Positions 36,184 to 44,781 of a stretch of 64,000 nt of DNA are shown here, one piece after another (the stretch's first letter is position 1; each line of letters begins with the position of its first letter). Both the position numbers and the translations under genes were made by a program. Source of the DNA: an uncultured Spirochaetaceae bacterium (GTDB lineage Bacteria; Spirochaetota; Spirochaetia; Sphaerochaetales; Sphaerochaetaceae); contig CALXYL010000003.1 in the NCBI GenBank assembly GCA_944392985.1, positions 1-64,000 of the forward strand, given 5' to 3'. The notes under the pieces were generated by a model. That model searched no databases. It was not told the origin of the DNA and saw nothing but the letters and a program-made list of their open reading frames with translations.

Positions 36184-36723
36184 TCAGTAGTTCTGGCCGA
36201 CAAGCTCGAAATATGCCTGCGGATGATTGCAGACAGGGCAGATGCCAGGAGCCTTCTTGCCTACGACGATGTGGCCGCAGTTCCTGCACTTCCAGATCAT
36301 CTCTCCATCGCGGGAGAACACAAGGCCTTCCTCAACATTCTTCAGAAGGGCAAGATACCTCTCCTCATGATGCTTCTCGATAGCTGCAACACCTCTGAAC
36401 TTCGCAGCGATCTCCTTGAATCCTTCCTCTTCAGCGACCTTTGCGAACTCAGCGTACATATCTGTCCACTCATAGTTCTCGCCCTCTGCCGCAGCCTTGA
36501 GGTTCTCCGGCGTTGACTTGATATCACCACCCTCAAGATACTTGAACCAGAGCTTTGCATGCTCCTTCTCATTCTCAGCTGTCTCAAGGAAGATAGCAGC
36601 GATCTGCTCATATCCTTCCTTCTTCGCCTTTGAAGCAAAGTATGTGTACTTGTTCCTTGCCTGGCTCTCGCCGGCAAAAGCCGTCTGAAGATTCTTCTCA
36701 GTCCTTGATCCCTTCAGTTCCAT
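36184..36723 (-). CDS. rbr: Rubrerythrin
   Basis: This 179-residue protein reduces hydrogen peroxide in anaerobes. The four-helix di-iron domain has [29 protein letters not shown] and the later [14 protein letters not shown], which supply the Glu and His ligands. The C-terminal rubredoxin domain holds iron through CRNCG and CPVC. It overlaps the end of the Fur-family gene by 26 bases, with AAGGAG before its ATG, so it is in an operon with its probable regulator. Confidence 0.95.
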   Translation of the reverse strand: MELKGSRTEKNLQTAFAGESQARNKYTYFASKAKKEGYEQIAAIFLETAENEKEHAKLWFKYLEGGDIKSTPENLKAAAEGENYEWTDMYAEFAKVAEEEGFKEIAAKFRGVAAIEKHHEERYLALLKNVEEGLVFSRDGEMIWKCRNCGHIVVGKKAPGICPVCNHPQAYFELVGQNY

Positions 36724-37120
36724 TTTCCTTCTCCTTCTTCCTGCATTCTCTGCAGGTACCTACGAATACCACTTCATGGGAGATGATGTCGAAACCATCT
36801 TCCTGTGAAACCACCTTGAATGAGGGTTCCTTGTCATATGATACAGCAATATCCACAACCTTGCCGCATTTTATGCAATGCCCATGATAATGCCTATCAA
36901 GACGCTTGTCATAATGGATTCCGCCACTGGCAAAGGATTCAACACGTCCTATCTTGCCTTCATCAGCAAGCAGAGACAGATTCCTGTAGACCGTCGCCTT
37001 TGAAATAGTGCTGTACTCAGATGCAATCACCCTATAGATATCATCGGCACTGGGATGCCCGGGATACGACATGACGGCATCATATGTCAGTTCCTTCTGC
37101 ATCGTATTCCTTCTTTCCAT
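36698..37120 (-). CDS. Fur-family repressor, probably PerR-like
   Basis: This 140-residue metalloregulator has the Fur winged helix ([30 protein letters not shown]), the [15 protein letters not shown] segment with metal-binding His and a CxxC, and a second CRECR near the C-terminus for structural zinc. Its linkage to rubrerythrin suggests a PerR role, that is, peroxide sensing. Two starts are possible, ATG 37120 and ATG 37102. An inverted repeat just upstream is a likely self-operator. Confidence 0.88.
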   Translation of the reverse strand: MERRNTMQKELTYDAVMSYPGHPSADDIYRVIASEYSTISKATVYRNLSLLADEGKIGRVESFASGGIHYDKRLDRHYHGHCIKCGKVVDIAVSYDKEPSFKVVSQEDGFDIISHEVVFVGTCRECRKKEKENGTEGIKD

Positions 37121-37132
37121 CTTTCATTCCTT

Positions 37133-37151
37133 ATTGATATCTATTATCAAT
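37133..37151. promoter_or_regulatory. Probable operator of the Fur/PerR-type regulator
   Basis: ATTGATA (37133-37139) and TATCAAT (37145-37151) form a perfect inverted repeat round TCTAT, 13 bases before the regulator start. A second TGATAAT-like half site follows it. Autoregulation of this kind is usual for Fur-family genes, but the 7-5-7 spacing differs from the standard 7-1-7 PerR box. Confidence 0.6.
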
Positions 37152-37181
37152 AGATTATCATTACTGTATTATTTAGTCAAG

Positions 37182-37215
37182 GAAAAAGCCATCCAGGATC
37201 CTTTCCGGGATGGCT
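37182..37215 (-). terminator. Terminator after jag
   Basis: On the minus strand AGCCATCC (37208-37215) pairs with GGATGGCT (37187-37194) followed by TTTTCC. It marks the end of the rpmH-rnpA-yidC-jag transcript. Confidence 0.75.
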
Positions 37216-37233
37216 CTATCCATTGGCATCAGA

Positions 37234-37935
37234 TCACTGCTTCCTTGGAATGATCCTCACCTGCTTATAAAGTCCTTCTCCCTCGCTCTTCGTTTCGACT
37301 CCATCGTAGTCATTGAGAGCTGTATGGACCAGCCTGCGCTCAAACGGATTCATTGGATCAAGGAGCTTCGAGCGTCCTGTCCTCCTGACTTCGGAAGCGG
37401 TTTTGTATGCCATGCGGATTATCTGCTCCTCATGGCGTACGCGGTAGTTCTCGCTATCGATGACAACCTTGATGTCAGGATCGAGATTGCCTGCATAGAC
37501 ATTCGCAATGAGCTGAATCGCATCAAGGTTCTTTCCCTTCCTGCCGATGATTATCGAGGATTCGTCACTCGTGATGTTTATACCTATCTTTGAGTCCCTG
37601 CGGAAGGCTATAGAGGAGCTTCCTGTATATCCCATCTTCTGGATGAGGGTGTCGAGGAATGCAAGTATCTTCCTCTCATTATCATTCTGCGGCTCAGGAT
37701 TCCTGTCCTCTTCAGTCTCCTCCAGATCCTCTTTCACATCATCCTCTTCATAATCATCGCTCTCATCAGGTGTCTCACCATAATAGACCCTGATGCGTAC
37801 CGATCCCTTTCTGAAGAAGGACTTCTTCTCCTTCTCAAGTATCTCAACATCAAACTGATCGCGATCAAGTCCAAGCTCTGCAATAGCCTTCTCTATCGCT
37901 TCCTGCTCAGTCCTTCCTTCATATTCCTTCTGCAT
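37234..37935 (-). CDS. jag: Jag/KhpB RNA-binding protein
   Basis: This is a 233-residue protein. The N-terminal Jag domain (KEYEGRTEQEAIEKAIAELG) is followed by an acidic linker of about 40 residues, a KH domain (IIIGRKGKNLDAIQLIANV) and an R3H domain (LDPMNPFERRLVHTAL). The family binds RNA and often pairs with KhpA. It begins one base after the yidC stop, with GGAGA before the ATG, and matches the usual yidC-jag order. The longer upstream frame lies inside yidC. Confidence 0.93.
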   Translation of the reverse strand: MQKEYEGRTEQEAIEKAIAELGLDRDQFDVEILEKEKKSFFRKGSVRIRVYYGETPDESDDYEEDDVKEDLEETEEDRNPEPQNDNERKILAFLDTLIQKMGYTGSSSIAFRRDSKIGINITSDESSIIIGRKGKNLDAIQLIANVYAGNLDPDIKVVIDSENYRVRHEEQIIRMAYKTASEVRRTGRSKLLDPMNPFERRLVHTALNDYDGVETKSEGEGLYKQVRIIPRKQ

Positions 37936-37936
37936 G

Positions 37937-39724
37937 TTATTTTCTCCTGTTCTTTCTCTTGGCTTCCTTCTTCGCCTGCTTCTCCGCATCCTTTTCCGCG
38001 ATCTCCTCAGCATAGATGCCTTTCTTCTTCTTGTTCACGAGCACCTGCTGTCCGATTGAGATCACATTGACAGTTGACCAGTAGAGAAGAAGTCCTGATG
38101 GCGCGTTATACATCACGAAGAAGAATATCAGCGGCATTCCATAGGTCATGAACTTCATCATCCCCGGCTGCGCTCCAGTGCTTCCTGTCTGTGTTATCTT
38201 CATCGAGAAGATCATCGATATCGTATAGAGTATCGGAAGCAGGTGTACCTGGCTGCCAAGGAACGGAAGGGCGAATGGAAGTGTGAATATCGTATCCGGA
38301 ATGGATAGATCTGGTATCCATCCAGGGATGAACATCGAGCCACGGAGATCGAAGTTCGTATTGAGAAGCCCGTACAGAGCGATGAATATCGGGAACTGTA
38401 TAAGCATCGGCAGACATGATCCCATCGGATTTATGTTCTCTTCCTTATACAGCTTCGCCATTGCGGCGTTCTGCGCCTCAGGATCATTGGGATATCTTTC
38501 CTTGATCTCATTGATCTTCGGTGTAAGGGCGCTCATCTTCGCAGTTGAATCCATACCCTTCTTCGCAAGCGGCTGCAGCAGCAGCTTGATGAGTATAGTA
38601 AGAAGGATAATCGAGATTCCATAATTCGGAATGACCTTATAGAAGAGCTGGAGTATCCAGTTGAGGATCGTCTCTAGCCATGAAAGCCAGCTTCCATCGA
38701 TTATAGAGACAAGATCATGTCCTTCAGACCTGAATACCTCGCTTTCGCCTTTATCGTAAATCGACAGGCTACTCTTCACTTTCGGTCCTGCATACAGTGA
38801 ATACATATCCTGCACGGAAGAGCTTGAGGATGCCGCCCTTGTCATGAATATGGTATTCTCCTGAGGCACACCAGTCTCATTCATCGTCTGGACAGCCTCT
38901 GCACCAGAGATTATCCCATCTGTCTCCGGAATAAGCATAAAAGTGAAATACTTGCCTGAAAGGGCCATCCAATCAACAGTTTCATCACTATCTGCTACAA
39001 ACAGACCATCATTGAACTTCGCATCCCTTCTCTTATCATCATCGTACCTGACAGATACGCGACGATAATCATAGTTATTGGACATCGATGAGAATGAAGG
39101 TCCTATCTGAGGCCCGACTGACAACGTGTACATATCGGATGAGACATTGAGCGGAATGGGAGATCCATCAGGAGTGCTTACTGAAATCGACACCTGGATC
39201 ATATACTCACCATTCTCAGGGATCGCGTACTGCTTGCGAACAGTGAACGGACTGCCGCTTCCTGTCTCGAAGTCCCTCGTGAATGATACGATCGTCAGAC
39301 CTTCACCATTGCTTTTCTCGCTGTGGCTGAAAACTGCATCAATGGGAGCGGAAGCATCCCCTCCTGCATACATCATGAATGCATTCTCATCGTCCGCATC
39401 CTTGAAAAGCAGCTCAACAGGCTCACCGTTATCGAGATGCTCTGAAAGCCTTATCGATGAAACAGAGGCTCCCGCAGGATCGAATCCGATGATATATGAT
39501 CCAGCTGAAACCTCGAATGGCGTTGCATCCGGGTCATCACCAATGGCAATGATATCCGTTCCGGATGCAGCAGCAAGCTCACCACCTGCTGTCTCCTCTG
39601 CTGAAACGGCATCCTCCTCAGCAATCGGCGGCATCTCAGGCATGAAGAATGCTGTCTGGATAGCCATGCCGACTGTGATGACGATAACCGACAGCACAAT
39701 CGCTATGATGGTATTCCTCTCCAT
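37937..39724 (-). CDS. yidC: Membrane protein insertase YidC
   Basis: This 595-residue inner-membrane insertase starts with one helix (IIAIVLSVIVITVGMAIQTA) and has a large periplasmic domain (residues about 50-330). Its conserved C-terminal core follows, with about five helices (YGISIILLTILIKLLLQPL, CLPMLIQFPIFIALYGLL, GMPLIFFFVMYNAPSGLLLY). The end is basic, as in ribosome-contacting YidC. AAGGAG stands before the ATG. It lies between rnpA and jag. Confidence 0.94.
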   Translation of the reverse strand: MERNTIIAIVLSVIVITVGMAIQTAFFMPEMPPIAEEDAVSAEETAGGELAAASGTDIIAIGDDPDATPFEVSAGSYIIGFDPAGASVSSIRLSEHLDNGEPVELLFKDADDENAFMMYAGGDASAPIDAVFSHSEKSNGEGLTIVSFTRDFETGSGSPFTVRKQYAIPENGEYMIQVSISVSTPDGSPIPLNVSSDMYTLSVGPQIGPSFSSMSNNYDYRRVSVRYDDDKRRDAKFNDGLFVADSDETVDWMALSGKYFTFMLIPETDGIISGAEAVQTMNETGVPQENTIFMTRAASSSSSVQDMYSLYAGPKVKSSLSIYDKGESEVFRSEGHDLVSIIDGSWLSWLETILNWILQLFYKVIPNYGISIILLTILIKLLLQPLAKKGMDSTAKMSALTPKINEIKERYPNDPEAQNAAMAKLYKEENINPMGSCLPMLIQFPIFIALYGLLNTNFDLRGSMFIPGWIPDLSIPDTIFTLPFALPFLGSQVHLLPILYTISMIFSMKITQTGSTGAQPGMMKFMTYGMPLIFFFVMYNAPSGLLLYWSTVNVISIGQQVLVNKKKKGIYAEEIAEKDAEKQAKKEAKRKNRRK

Positions 39725-39804
39725 CTTTTCTCCTTGGCGATGGGAAGATAATGTATCCGTATAAGCTGGAACGGGAACTCTCTGCTGATGAGAATGAAGG
39801 TGAA

Positions 39805-40167
39805 CTATCTCCGCCTTGTCCTGTCCAGAAGCATTGTGAATCCGGACTCAAGCAAAGGAAAGGCAGAAACCTTACCGGGATACAGGACCAGCACATAATC
39901 CAGTCCTTTTTCTTCCTCTGGGCTTTCTGAGCTTATCCTGCCAGCATGATTGCGGAATATCTCCTTGGCTCTCCGCCGTGCCTTGTTGCGGTCCACAGCT
40001 CTGCCAAAGTGCTTTGCCGGAATCACGATGATACGGTCAAAGCCCAGATCGTTGCTAAGACTGATTAATCGCATTCCCTGGCATGAAATAGACTTACCAT
40101 GCCTGAAAATGCGATTGATCTCCTCTTTTTTCCTGATGATCTCTGTCTTAGTAAGGCTTCTTCTCAT
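39805..40167 (-). CDS. rnpA: Ribonuclease P protein component
   Basis: This 120-residue basic protein is the protein subunit of RNase P, which matures tRNA 5' ends. The RNR-like motif appears as [20 protein letters not shown], preceded by [11 protein letters not shown]. The start [21 protein letters not shown] agrees with the family. The ATG lies inside rpmH, giving a 20-base overlap in a different frame and no clear Shine-Dalgarno, so it probably depends on rpmH translation. Confidence 0.9.
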   Translation of the reverse strand: MRRSLTKTEIIRKKEEINRIFRHGKSISCQGMRLISLSNDLGFDRIIVIPAKHFGRAVDRNKARRRAKEIFRNHAGRISSESPEEEKGLDYVLVLYPGKVSAFPLLESGFTMLLDRTRRR

Positions 40168-40315
40168 CGCTGGCTGTAAGGCTATGTCTGCCCTTTGCCC
40201 TGCGGCGAGCAAGTACGAGACGTCCACCCTTAGTGGCCATTCTTGCGCGGAAACCGAACTTCCTTGTCCTCTTCATCTTGCTTGGATGATAGGTTCTCTT
40301 TCCCTTGTTACTCAT
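40148..40315 (-). CDS. rpmH: 50S ribosomal protein L34
   Basis: The reading frame translates to [20 protein letters not shown] and continues with [12 protein letters not shown] and [21 protein letters not shown], 55 residues. This is the L34 sequence with a four-residue N-terminal extension relative to the usual MKRTYQPS. A GGAG lies about eight bases before the ATG. It is the first gene of the rpmH-rnpA-yidC-jag string, and its 3' end overlaps rnpA. It is too short for most automatic ORF cut-offs. Confidence 0.95.
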   Translation of the reverse strand: MSNKGKRTYHPSKMKRTRKFGFRARMATKGGRLVLARRRAKGRHSLTASDEKKPY

Positions 40316-40425
40316 TCGATTACTCCAATTACATCGCTAAAAAGCGGTTAATATCAGATTATGGCTGTCTTTACACCCGATTATGGGATTCTAGCAAACA
40401 CAGCATCAGAGGTCAACCCATCATG

Positions 40426-40707
40426 CTAGCTGAACCTTACGATCCTGATATCATCCGCACAGGCTGAAGGAAAACGGCGGTTGAATTCAGCTATTATCCT
40501 TCTTTTCTCAAGCATGATCCTGTTTCTTGCGGCTGATCCTGAAGCATTGATGCATATGACACTGCCATCGAGCCTGACAAATGAAGTTACCCTTCTGAGA
40601 TAATCACCTGCTATCGAAGGCCATTCCCTGTGATACCTTATATCGATGGACATCTTATTATCGAGGTACTCAATAACAAGATCCTTTATGTCCTTTACTT
40701 CAATCAA
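40426..40707 (-). CDS. DciA/DUF721 helicase-loading factor
   Basis: This is a small DUF721 protein of about 93 residues. It starts IEVKDIKDLVIEYLDN and has WPSIAGDYLRRVTSFVRLDGSVICINASGSAARNRI, the family core. DciA proteins help load the replicative helicase DnaB in bacteria without DnaC. The likely start is TTG at 40707, eight bases after an AGGAGG inside the end of recF, giving an 8-base overlap. This is shorter than typical DciA, which often has a C-terminal extension. Confidence 0.8.
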   Translation of the reverse strand: MIEVKDIKDLVIEYLDNKMSIDIRYHREWPSIAGDYLRRVTSFVRLDGSVICINASGSAARNRIMLEKRRIIAEFNRRFPSACADDIRIVRFS

Positions 40708-41782
40708 GAAAGAATCCTCCTTCCTCAACCCTGTATGAAAGAACCCTTTCCTTCCTGTCTGAGAAATAGCTTTCACGCGGAAGGAATGTATAGAATGACT
40801 GTGAATAGCCAGGCAATGATGATAGGACCATTCCCCTTTTTGCACTATCCAGCTCAAGAAGGACATCATCAATAAGGAGCATTGGCTTTATACCTGTCTT
40901 ATCTGTGAAGTAAACAGCTTCAGCTATCCTGAAAAGTATTGAAGCAAGCCTTATCTGTCCTGTTGATCCAATCGCTGCAAAAGGAGATGAACCGCACATG
41001 ACAGTGAATCTATCGCGGTGTGGGCCGCTGGTGGTTGTGGAGAGAACCATATCCCTGTCTATATTCTCCTTGAGATATCCTTCTATATCCTCCGCTTCAT
41101 CCATCGATCCCCAGGATGGCTGGTATCTGACAGTTATCTCATCATCCCTTCCTGATATCTTCCTATATAGGTCTGGGAATATGCGATTGAATCCATATAC
41201 AGCCTCTGCCCTTGATTTCATTATCTCTATTCCGAAGAGCGCAAGGCGTCCATCATAAAGACCTGCAAGGATCCTGTCCCCTTTCCTTACAGCGGCATTC
41301 CGCTGCATCAGGATTGATCTGTATGAACGCATCGAATCAAAGAAAAGAGGAGAATAAAGGCTCATCATCTGATCGAAGAACCTTCTTCTCATCTCCTGCT
41401 CACCTTTGACGAAGAGGATATCATCATGTGAGAACACAATGCATGGAAAGCGGTATATAAGATCCTTCCTGTCCACTACCTCCTTTCCATCTATCTCGAT
41501 TCTCCTCTTTCCTCCAGAGAATGAGACGGTAATCCTTTCCTTTATGCCTTTATCATCAAGCGCATATGCAGAAAGGCAGAATCCATCGCTTCCATTCCTC
41601 ACGCATTCCCTGATATGGCTTGTCCTGAATGATGATCCATAGCACAGCGTATACACAGCTTCGAGGAAATTGGTCTTTCCCTGGCCATTGATTCCTGTAA
41701 GAACGATATCCTCCGCATCAATGCTTACTTCTGCGGAGGATATATTCCTGAAATCATGTATGGAAGCTGAAAGGAATCTCAT
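40700..41782 (-). CDS. recF: DNA repair protein RecF
   Basis: This is a 360-residue ABC-type ATPase that loads RecA at gaps. Walker A is LTGINGQGKTN (about 28-38), the signature region is STGQIRLASILF, and Walker B is PMLLIDDVLLELD. Its ATG overlaps the dnaN stop (ATGA), so it is coupled to dnaN. The order dnaA-dnaN-recF-dciA is classical. Confidence 0.94.
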   Translation of the reverse strand: MRFLSASIHDFRNISSAEVSIDAEDIVLTGINGQGKTNFLEAVYTLCYGSSFRTSHIRECVRNGSDGFCLSAYALDDKGIKERITVSFSGGKRRIEIDGKEVVDRKDLIYRFPCIVFSHDDILFVKGEQEMRRRFFDQMMSLYSPLFFDSMRSYRSILMQRNAAVRKGDRILAGLYDGRLALFGIEIMKSRAEAVYGFNRIFPDLYRKISGRDDEITVRYQPSWGSMDEAEDIEGYLKENIDRDMVLSTTTSGPHRDRFTVMCGSSPFAAIGSTGQIRLASILFRIAEAVYFTDKTGIKPMLLIDDVLLELDSAKRGMVLSSLPGYSQSFYTFLPRESYFSDRKERVLSYRVEEGGFFLD

Positions 41783-42888
41783 TGAAGCTGCATAGGCATC
41801 AGGACAAAGAGATAATCACGCTCAGGCTCGGAGGAGAAGATCATCGCTGACGAGGGCTTGCTGAACATGATCCTCATATATTCTGAATCCATCTTCTTTA
41901 TAGGGGACAGAAGAAGCTGGCAGTTGAATGACATCCTCACATCGGCACCTGAGTATGAAGCAGGGATTGACTGATGGCTATCACCGAAATCAGTATTCTC
42001 GCTTGAAAGCGTCATCTTCCCTTCAGAAAGATCGATGAAAATCCTCTTTGACTTGCTTTCCACAAGTATTGATATAAGAGATATAGCCTTCTCTACATCC
42101 TCTTTCTTTACGATGCAGGTGTTATCAAGTCCCTTCGGTATGACTTTCTCGTATGCAGGATAAGGTCCCTGGATAAGGGACGAGTAGATTGTCCTCTCTC
42201 CTATTTCCGCGAAGATGAATCCTTCCTTTATGCCTATTGAAAGGAGACCTTCGCCGCTTCCCATCGATCTCATCAGCGAAAGGAATCTTGGAGGGATTAT
42301 AGCTGATGGGAAATCAGGTATCGTCTGCTCAAAATGACGGCACACATATGCAAGCCTCTTCCCATCAGTGGCTACCATTGCGACATCATCTCCCTTCTTC
42401 TCCATATAGACACCAGTAAGGAAATGCCTTGAATCATCATCAGCAACTGCGAATGATGTCTTGTCTATCATATCGAAGAAATCCCTCTGGGTAAGTGAGA
42501 AGTACATCCTTTCATCGATGCTCATCAGCTCTGGGAACTTAGATGCATCGATTGTCTTGATATTGATTATGAAGCTGTCGCTTCCATCTGACGGACGGAT
42601 TATGAGATTGCCATTCTCCTCTGAAACATCAATCTCTGTATCAGGGATGTTCTTCAGAAGCTGTGATAGCTTCTCACAATATACAGTTGTGGAACCTGGA
42701 ACTGATATTGAAACAGGAATGGATGATGAGAATCCTATCTTCTGATCAGTTGCCTTGATAGTAAGAAGGCTGCCATTAGCCTCAAGGAGAACGTTGCTTG
42801 ATATAGAAAGGGAATTCCTTGAGCTTGAGAAGCTGTTTGCTAGTTCGATTTCAGCTCTGAGCACGCTCGACTGGCATATGAATTTCAC
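41779..42888 (-). CDS. dnaN: DNA polymerase III beta clamp
   Basis: This 369-residue sliding clamp begins MKFICQSSVLRAEIELANSF, matching the family when read from the GTG at 42888. That GTG follows AAGGAG by eight bases; another GTG at 42897 overlaps the Shine-Dalgarno and is unlikely. Three clamp-like domains can be followed, ending EPERDYLFVLMPMQLQ. It lies downstream of dnaA, separated by a 287-base region full of DnaA boxes. Confidence 0.95.
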   Translation of the reverse strand: MKFICQSSVLRAEIELANSFSSSRNSLSISSNVLLEANGSLLTIKATDQKIGFSSSIPVSISVPGSTTVYCEKLSQLLKNIPDTEIDVSEENGNLIIRPSDGSDSFIINIKTIDASKFPELMSIDERMYFSLTQRDFFDMIDKTSFAVADDDSRHFLTGVYMEKKGDDVAMVATDGKRLAYVCRHFEQTIPDFPSAIIPPRFLSLMRSMGSGEGLLSIGIKEGFIFAEIGERTIYSSLIQGPYPAYEKVIPKGLDNTCIVKKEDVEKAISLISILVESKSKRIFIDLSEGKMTLSSENTDFGDSHQSIPASYSGADVRMSFNCQLLLSPIKKMDSEYMRIMFSKPSSAMIFSSEPERDYLFVLMPMQLQ

Positions 42889-42960
42889 AGTATTCACTCC
42901 TTTATTGATTATTAATATACCATAAAATAAGTGCAGTAATAATAGTAAGGGTTGTGAAAT

Positions 42961-43174
42961 TGTGGAAAACCTATGCTATTTTATTCTAATGTAAATAAAT
43001 AAACATGTGGATAACTTTGTGGATGAATGTGTATGGAATGGGTTGTTTTCCACAGCATCGGTGATGGTGTCCCAATGGCTGTGGAAAAGCCTTTTTCCAT
43101 CCACAGGTTTTCCATGGTATTTCAACAGGATTTCCACTGCTTTTCCACAGGGTTTTTCCACAATCGGTGGAAAA
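42961..43174. other. DnaA-box cluster between dnaA and dnaN (candidate oriC)
   Basis: The gap 42889-43175 holds no gene. It has a perfect TGTGGATAA (43006-43014) and near-perfect boxes at 42961-42969, 43018-43026, 43046-43054 (inverted), 43080-43088, 43141-43149 (inverted), 43154-43162 (inverted) and 43166-43174. AT-rich stretches lie at 42900-42950 and 42975-43005. The dnaA-dnaN gap is the usual bacterial origin position, so this is the default oriC candidate. It may also be where DnaA represses dnaN. Confidence 0.75.
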
Positions 43175-43175
43175 C

Positions 43176-44525
43176 TCAGCTGTTCACCAGATCTGATCTT
43201 ATTGCTTCTACCGCCTGCTTTACTGACTCATCAGTTCCAAGGATCGATTTTATCTTCTCAACTGAATACATGATTGTTGTATGATCCTTTCCATTCATCA
43301 TCTTTCCTATTTCTGAAAGAGAGTATGATGTAAGCTCTGATGCCAGATAGACTGAAATATGCCTTGCAAGTGTTATATTCTTATTGCGGCTTTTGCCTTT
43401 TATATCATAATCCTTTATATTAAAATAAGATGCTGTTGAATGGATAATCATATCCACAGTTATGTCACTGTTTCTTATTGCTGGTGTTATTATGAAGTTC
43501 CTCAGCTGGTCCTTCGCTATATCAAGAGTGGCGGGCTTGCCAACAAGAGAAGCAAATGAGCTGAGTGTCGTAAGAGCTCCTTCAAGATCCCTTACATTTG
43601 TGCTTACGTTCTGGCAGATGTATTCAAGTACCTTCTGATCGATGCTGTAACCCTTTTCACGGCACTTCTGCATCGCTATCGCCATCCTTGTCTCATATGC
43701 TGGAGGCTGGAGATCCACATTCAGTCCCTTTCTGAAGCGTGTTGCAAGCCTATCGGTTATGTCAGTCAGCTCTGTAATCGGACGATCGCAAGTAAGGACT
43801 ATCTGCTTATGGTTGTCATAAAGTTCGTTGAATGTGTGGAAGAGCTCTTCCTGTGTTGAGTCCTTCTTCTGCAGGAAATGTATGTCATCGATAAGAAGGA
43901 CATCGACGCTTCTGTATTTTGACTTGAATGAGGAAATCCTTTCCTTTGACAGCAGCGAATCAATGAATTCATTCGTGAAGCTCTCCGCTGTCGTGTATAT
44001 GATCCTCATCTTCGGATTATGCTCATCAATGTAGTTTCCGATTGATTCCAGAAGATGTGTCTTACCAAGTCCTACACCTCCGTAGATCAGGCATGGATTG
44101 AATGAGGTTCCAGGGTTCTGGGCTATTACCTTGCATGCATTGAAGGCAAAGCTGCTGTTGTCACCTGCTATGAAATTATCGAATGAATACTGCTTGTTCA
44201 GCGTGGTATTCCTTGATACAGGTTCAGCTGGCTTCTCCTTCTTTTGAGCCTTTGCAGCAGGTTTTGGTGATGCTTTCCTTGATTGGTTGACAATGAACTC
44301 AACCTTCACATCGTGTCCTGCGATGGCAGATACGGTATTCTCTATTTCGGTACGGCATGTCTTTTCCGTGGTTTCCTTATAAAAAGGAGAGGAAAGGGAC
44401 AGAACAAGGGTCCCATTGTCGTCTTTTTCAAAGAAAATCCTATCTATCCATTGGCTCTTCGCTTTAGGAAGAGTGTCTTTGAGCTGCGATGCCGCTTCCT
44501 GCCAAATTACACCTAGATCTGCCAT
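43176..44525 (-). CDS. dnaA: Chromosomal replication initiator DnaA
   Basis: This is a 449-residue AAA+ initiator. Domain I (residues 1-80) is followed by a lysine/alanine-rich linker, the ATPase domain with Walker A YGGVGLGKTH (about 148-157) and Walker B VLLIDDIHFL, and domain IV with the signature KDHTTIMYSVEKI. There is no Shine-Dalgarno before the ATG. A TATAAT ends ten bases upstream with a -35 at the right distance, so the message would have almost no leader. It is divergent from gyrB and upstream of dnaN. Confidence 0.96.
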   Translation of the reverse strand: MADLGVIWQEAASQLKDTLPKAKSQWIDRIFFEKDDNGTLVLSLSSPFYKETTEKTCRTEIENTVSAIAGHDVKVEFIVNQSRKASPKPAAKAQKKEKPAEPVSRNTTLNKQYSFDNFIAGDNSSFAFNACKVIAQNPGTSFNPCLIYGGVGLGKTHLLESIGNYIDEHNPKMRIIYTTAESFTNEFIDSLLSKERISSFKSKYRSVDVLLIDDIHFLQKKDSTQEELFHTFNELYDNHKQIVLTCDRPITELTDITDRLATRFRKGLNVDLQPPAYETRMAIAMQKCREKGYSIDQKVLEYICQNVSTNVRDLEGALTTLSSFASLVGKPATLDIAKDQLRNFIITPAIRNSDITVDMIIHSTASYFNIKDYDIKGKSRNKNITLARHISVYLASELTSYSLSEIGKMMNGKDHTTIMYSVEKIKSILGTDESVKQAVEAIRSDLVNS

Positions 44526-44535
44526 ATACCGTGGA

Positions 44536-44564
44536 ATTATAGCAGAGGGCTTTGCACCCGTAAA
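44536..44564 (-). promoter_or_regulatory. dnaA promoter with minimal leader
   Basis: On the minus strand TTTACG (44559-44564), 17 bases and a perfect TATAAT (44536-44541) lead to the dnaA ATG ten bases on. Start of transcription would be about 3-4 bases before the ATG. Confidence 0.65.
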
Positions 44565-44651
44565 GCAACAGATGATAACACTTACTTTTCCTTATGATTT
44601 AATTCTTTATTTTGAAAAAAGATATACAGCATTTATCTTTTTTCCATCCTC

Positions 44652-44680
44652 TTGAAAACAAATAGTCTGGGATGTATAAT
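44652..44680 (+). promoter_or_regulatory. gyrB promoter
   Basis: TTGAAA (44652-44657), 17 bases and a perfect TATAAT (44675-44680). Transcription should begin near 44687, giving a leader of about 87 bases that contains a short ORF. Gyrase promoters are often sensitive to supercoiling. Confidence 0.8.
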
Positions 44681-44709
44681 CCATTAGACTGAATACTCCG
44701 AATAAGGCT

Positions 44710-44781
44710 ATGCCTGAAAACCTTTTGACATGGCTCAGCCAGCAGTTGTCGGAATCAGACTGGAAGGATAGCAATGGATAA
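44710..44781 (+). CDS. Candidate 23-codon leader ORF of gyrB
   Basis: ATG at 44710, shortly after AAGG, opens a frame reading MPENLLTWLSQQLSESDWKD and three more residues. Its stop TAA lies within the third codon of gyrB (44779-44781), so the two frames overlap by eight bases. It lies downstream of the gyrB promoter and would be translated first. A coupling or attenuation role is possible. It may also be chance, since short frames are common. Confidence 0.4.
   Translation: MPENLLTWLSQQLSESDWKDSNG

Noticed and set aside
44526-44773. DnaA-box cluster between dnaA and gyrB
   Set aside because: This gap has promoters for both genes but no consensus DnaA box, so it is not an origin candidate.
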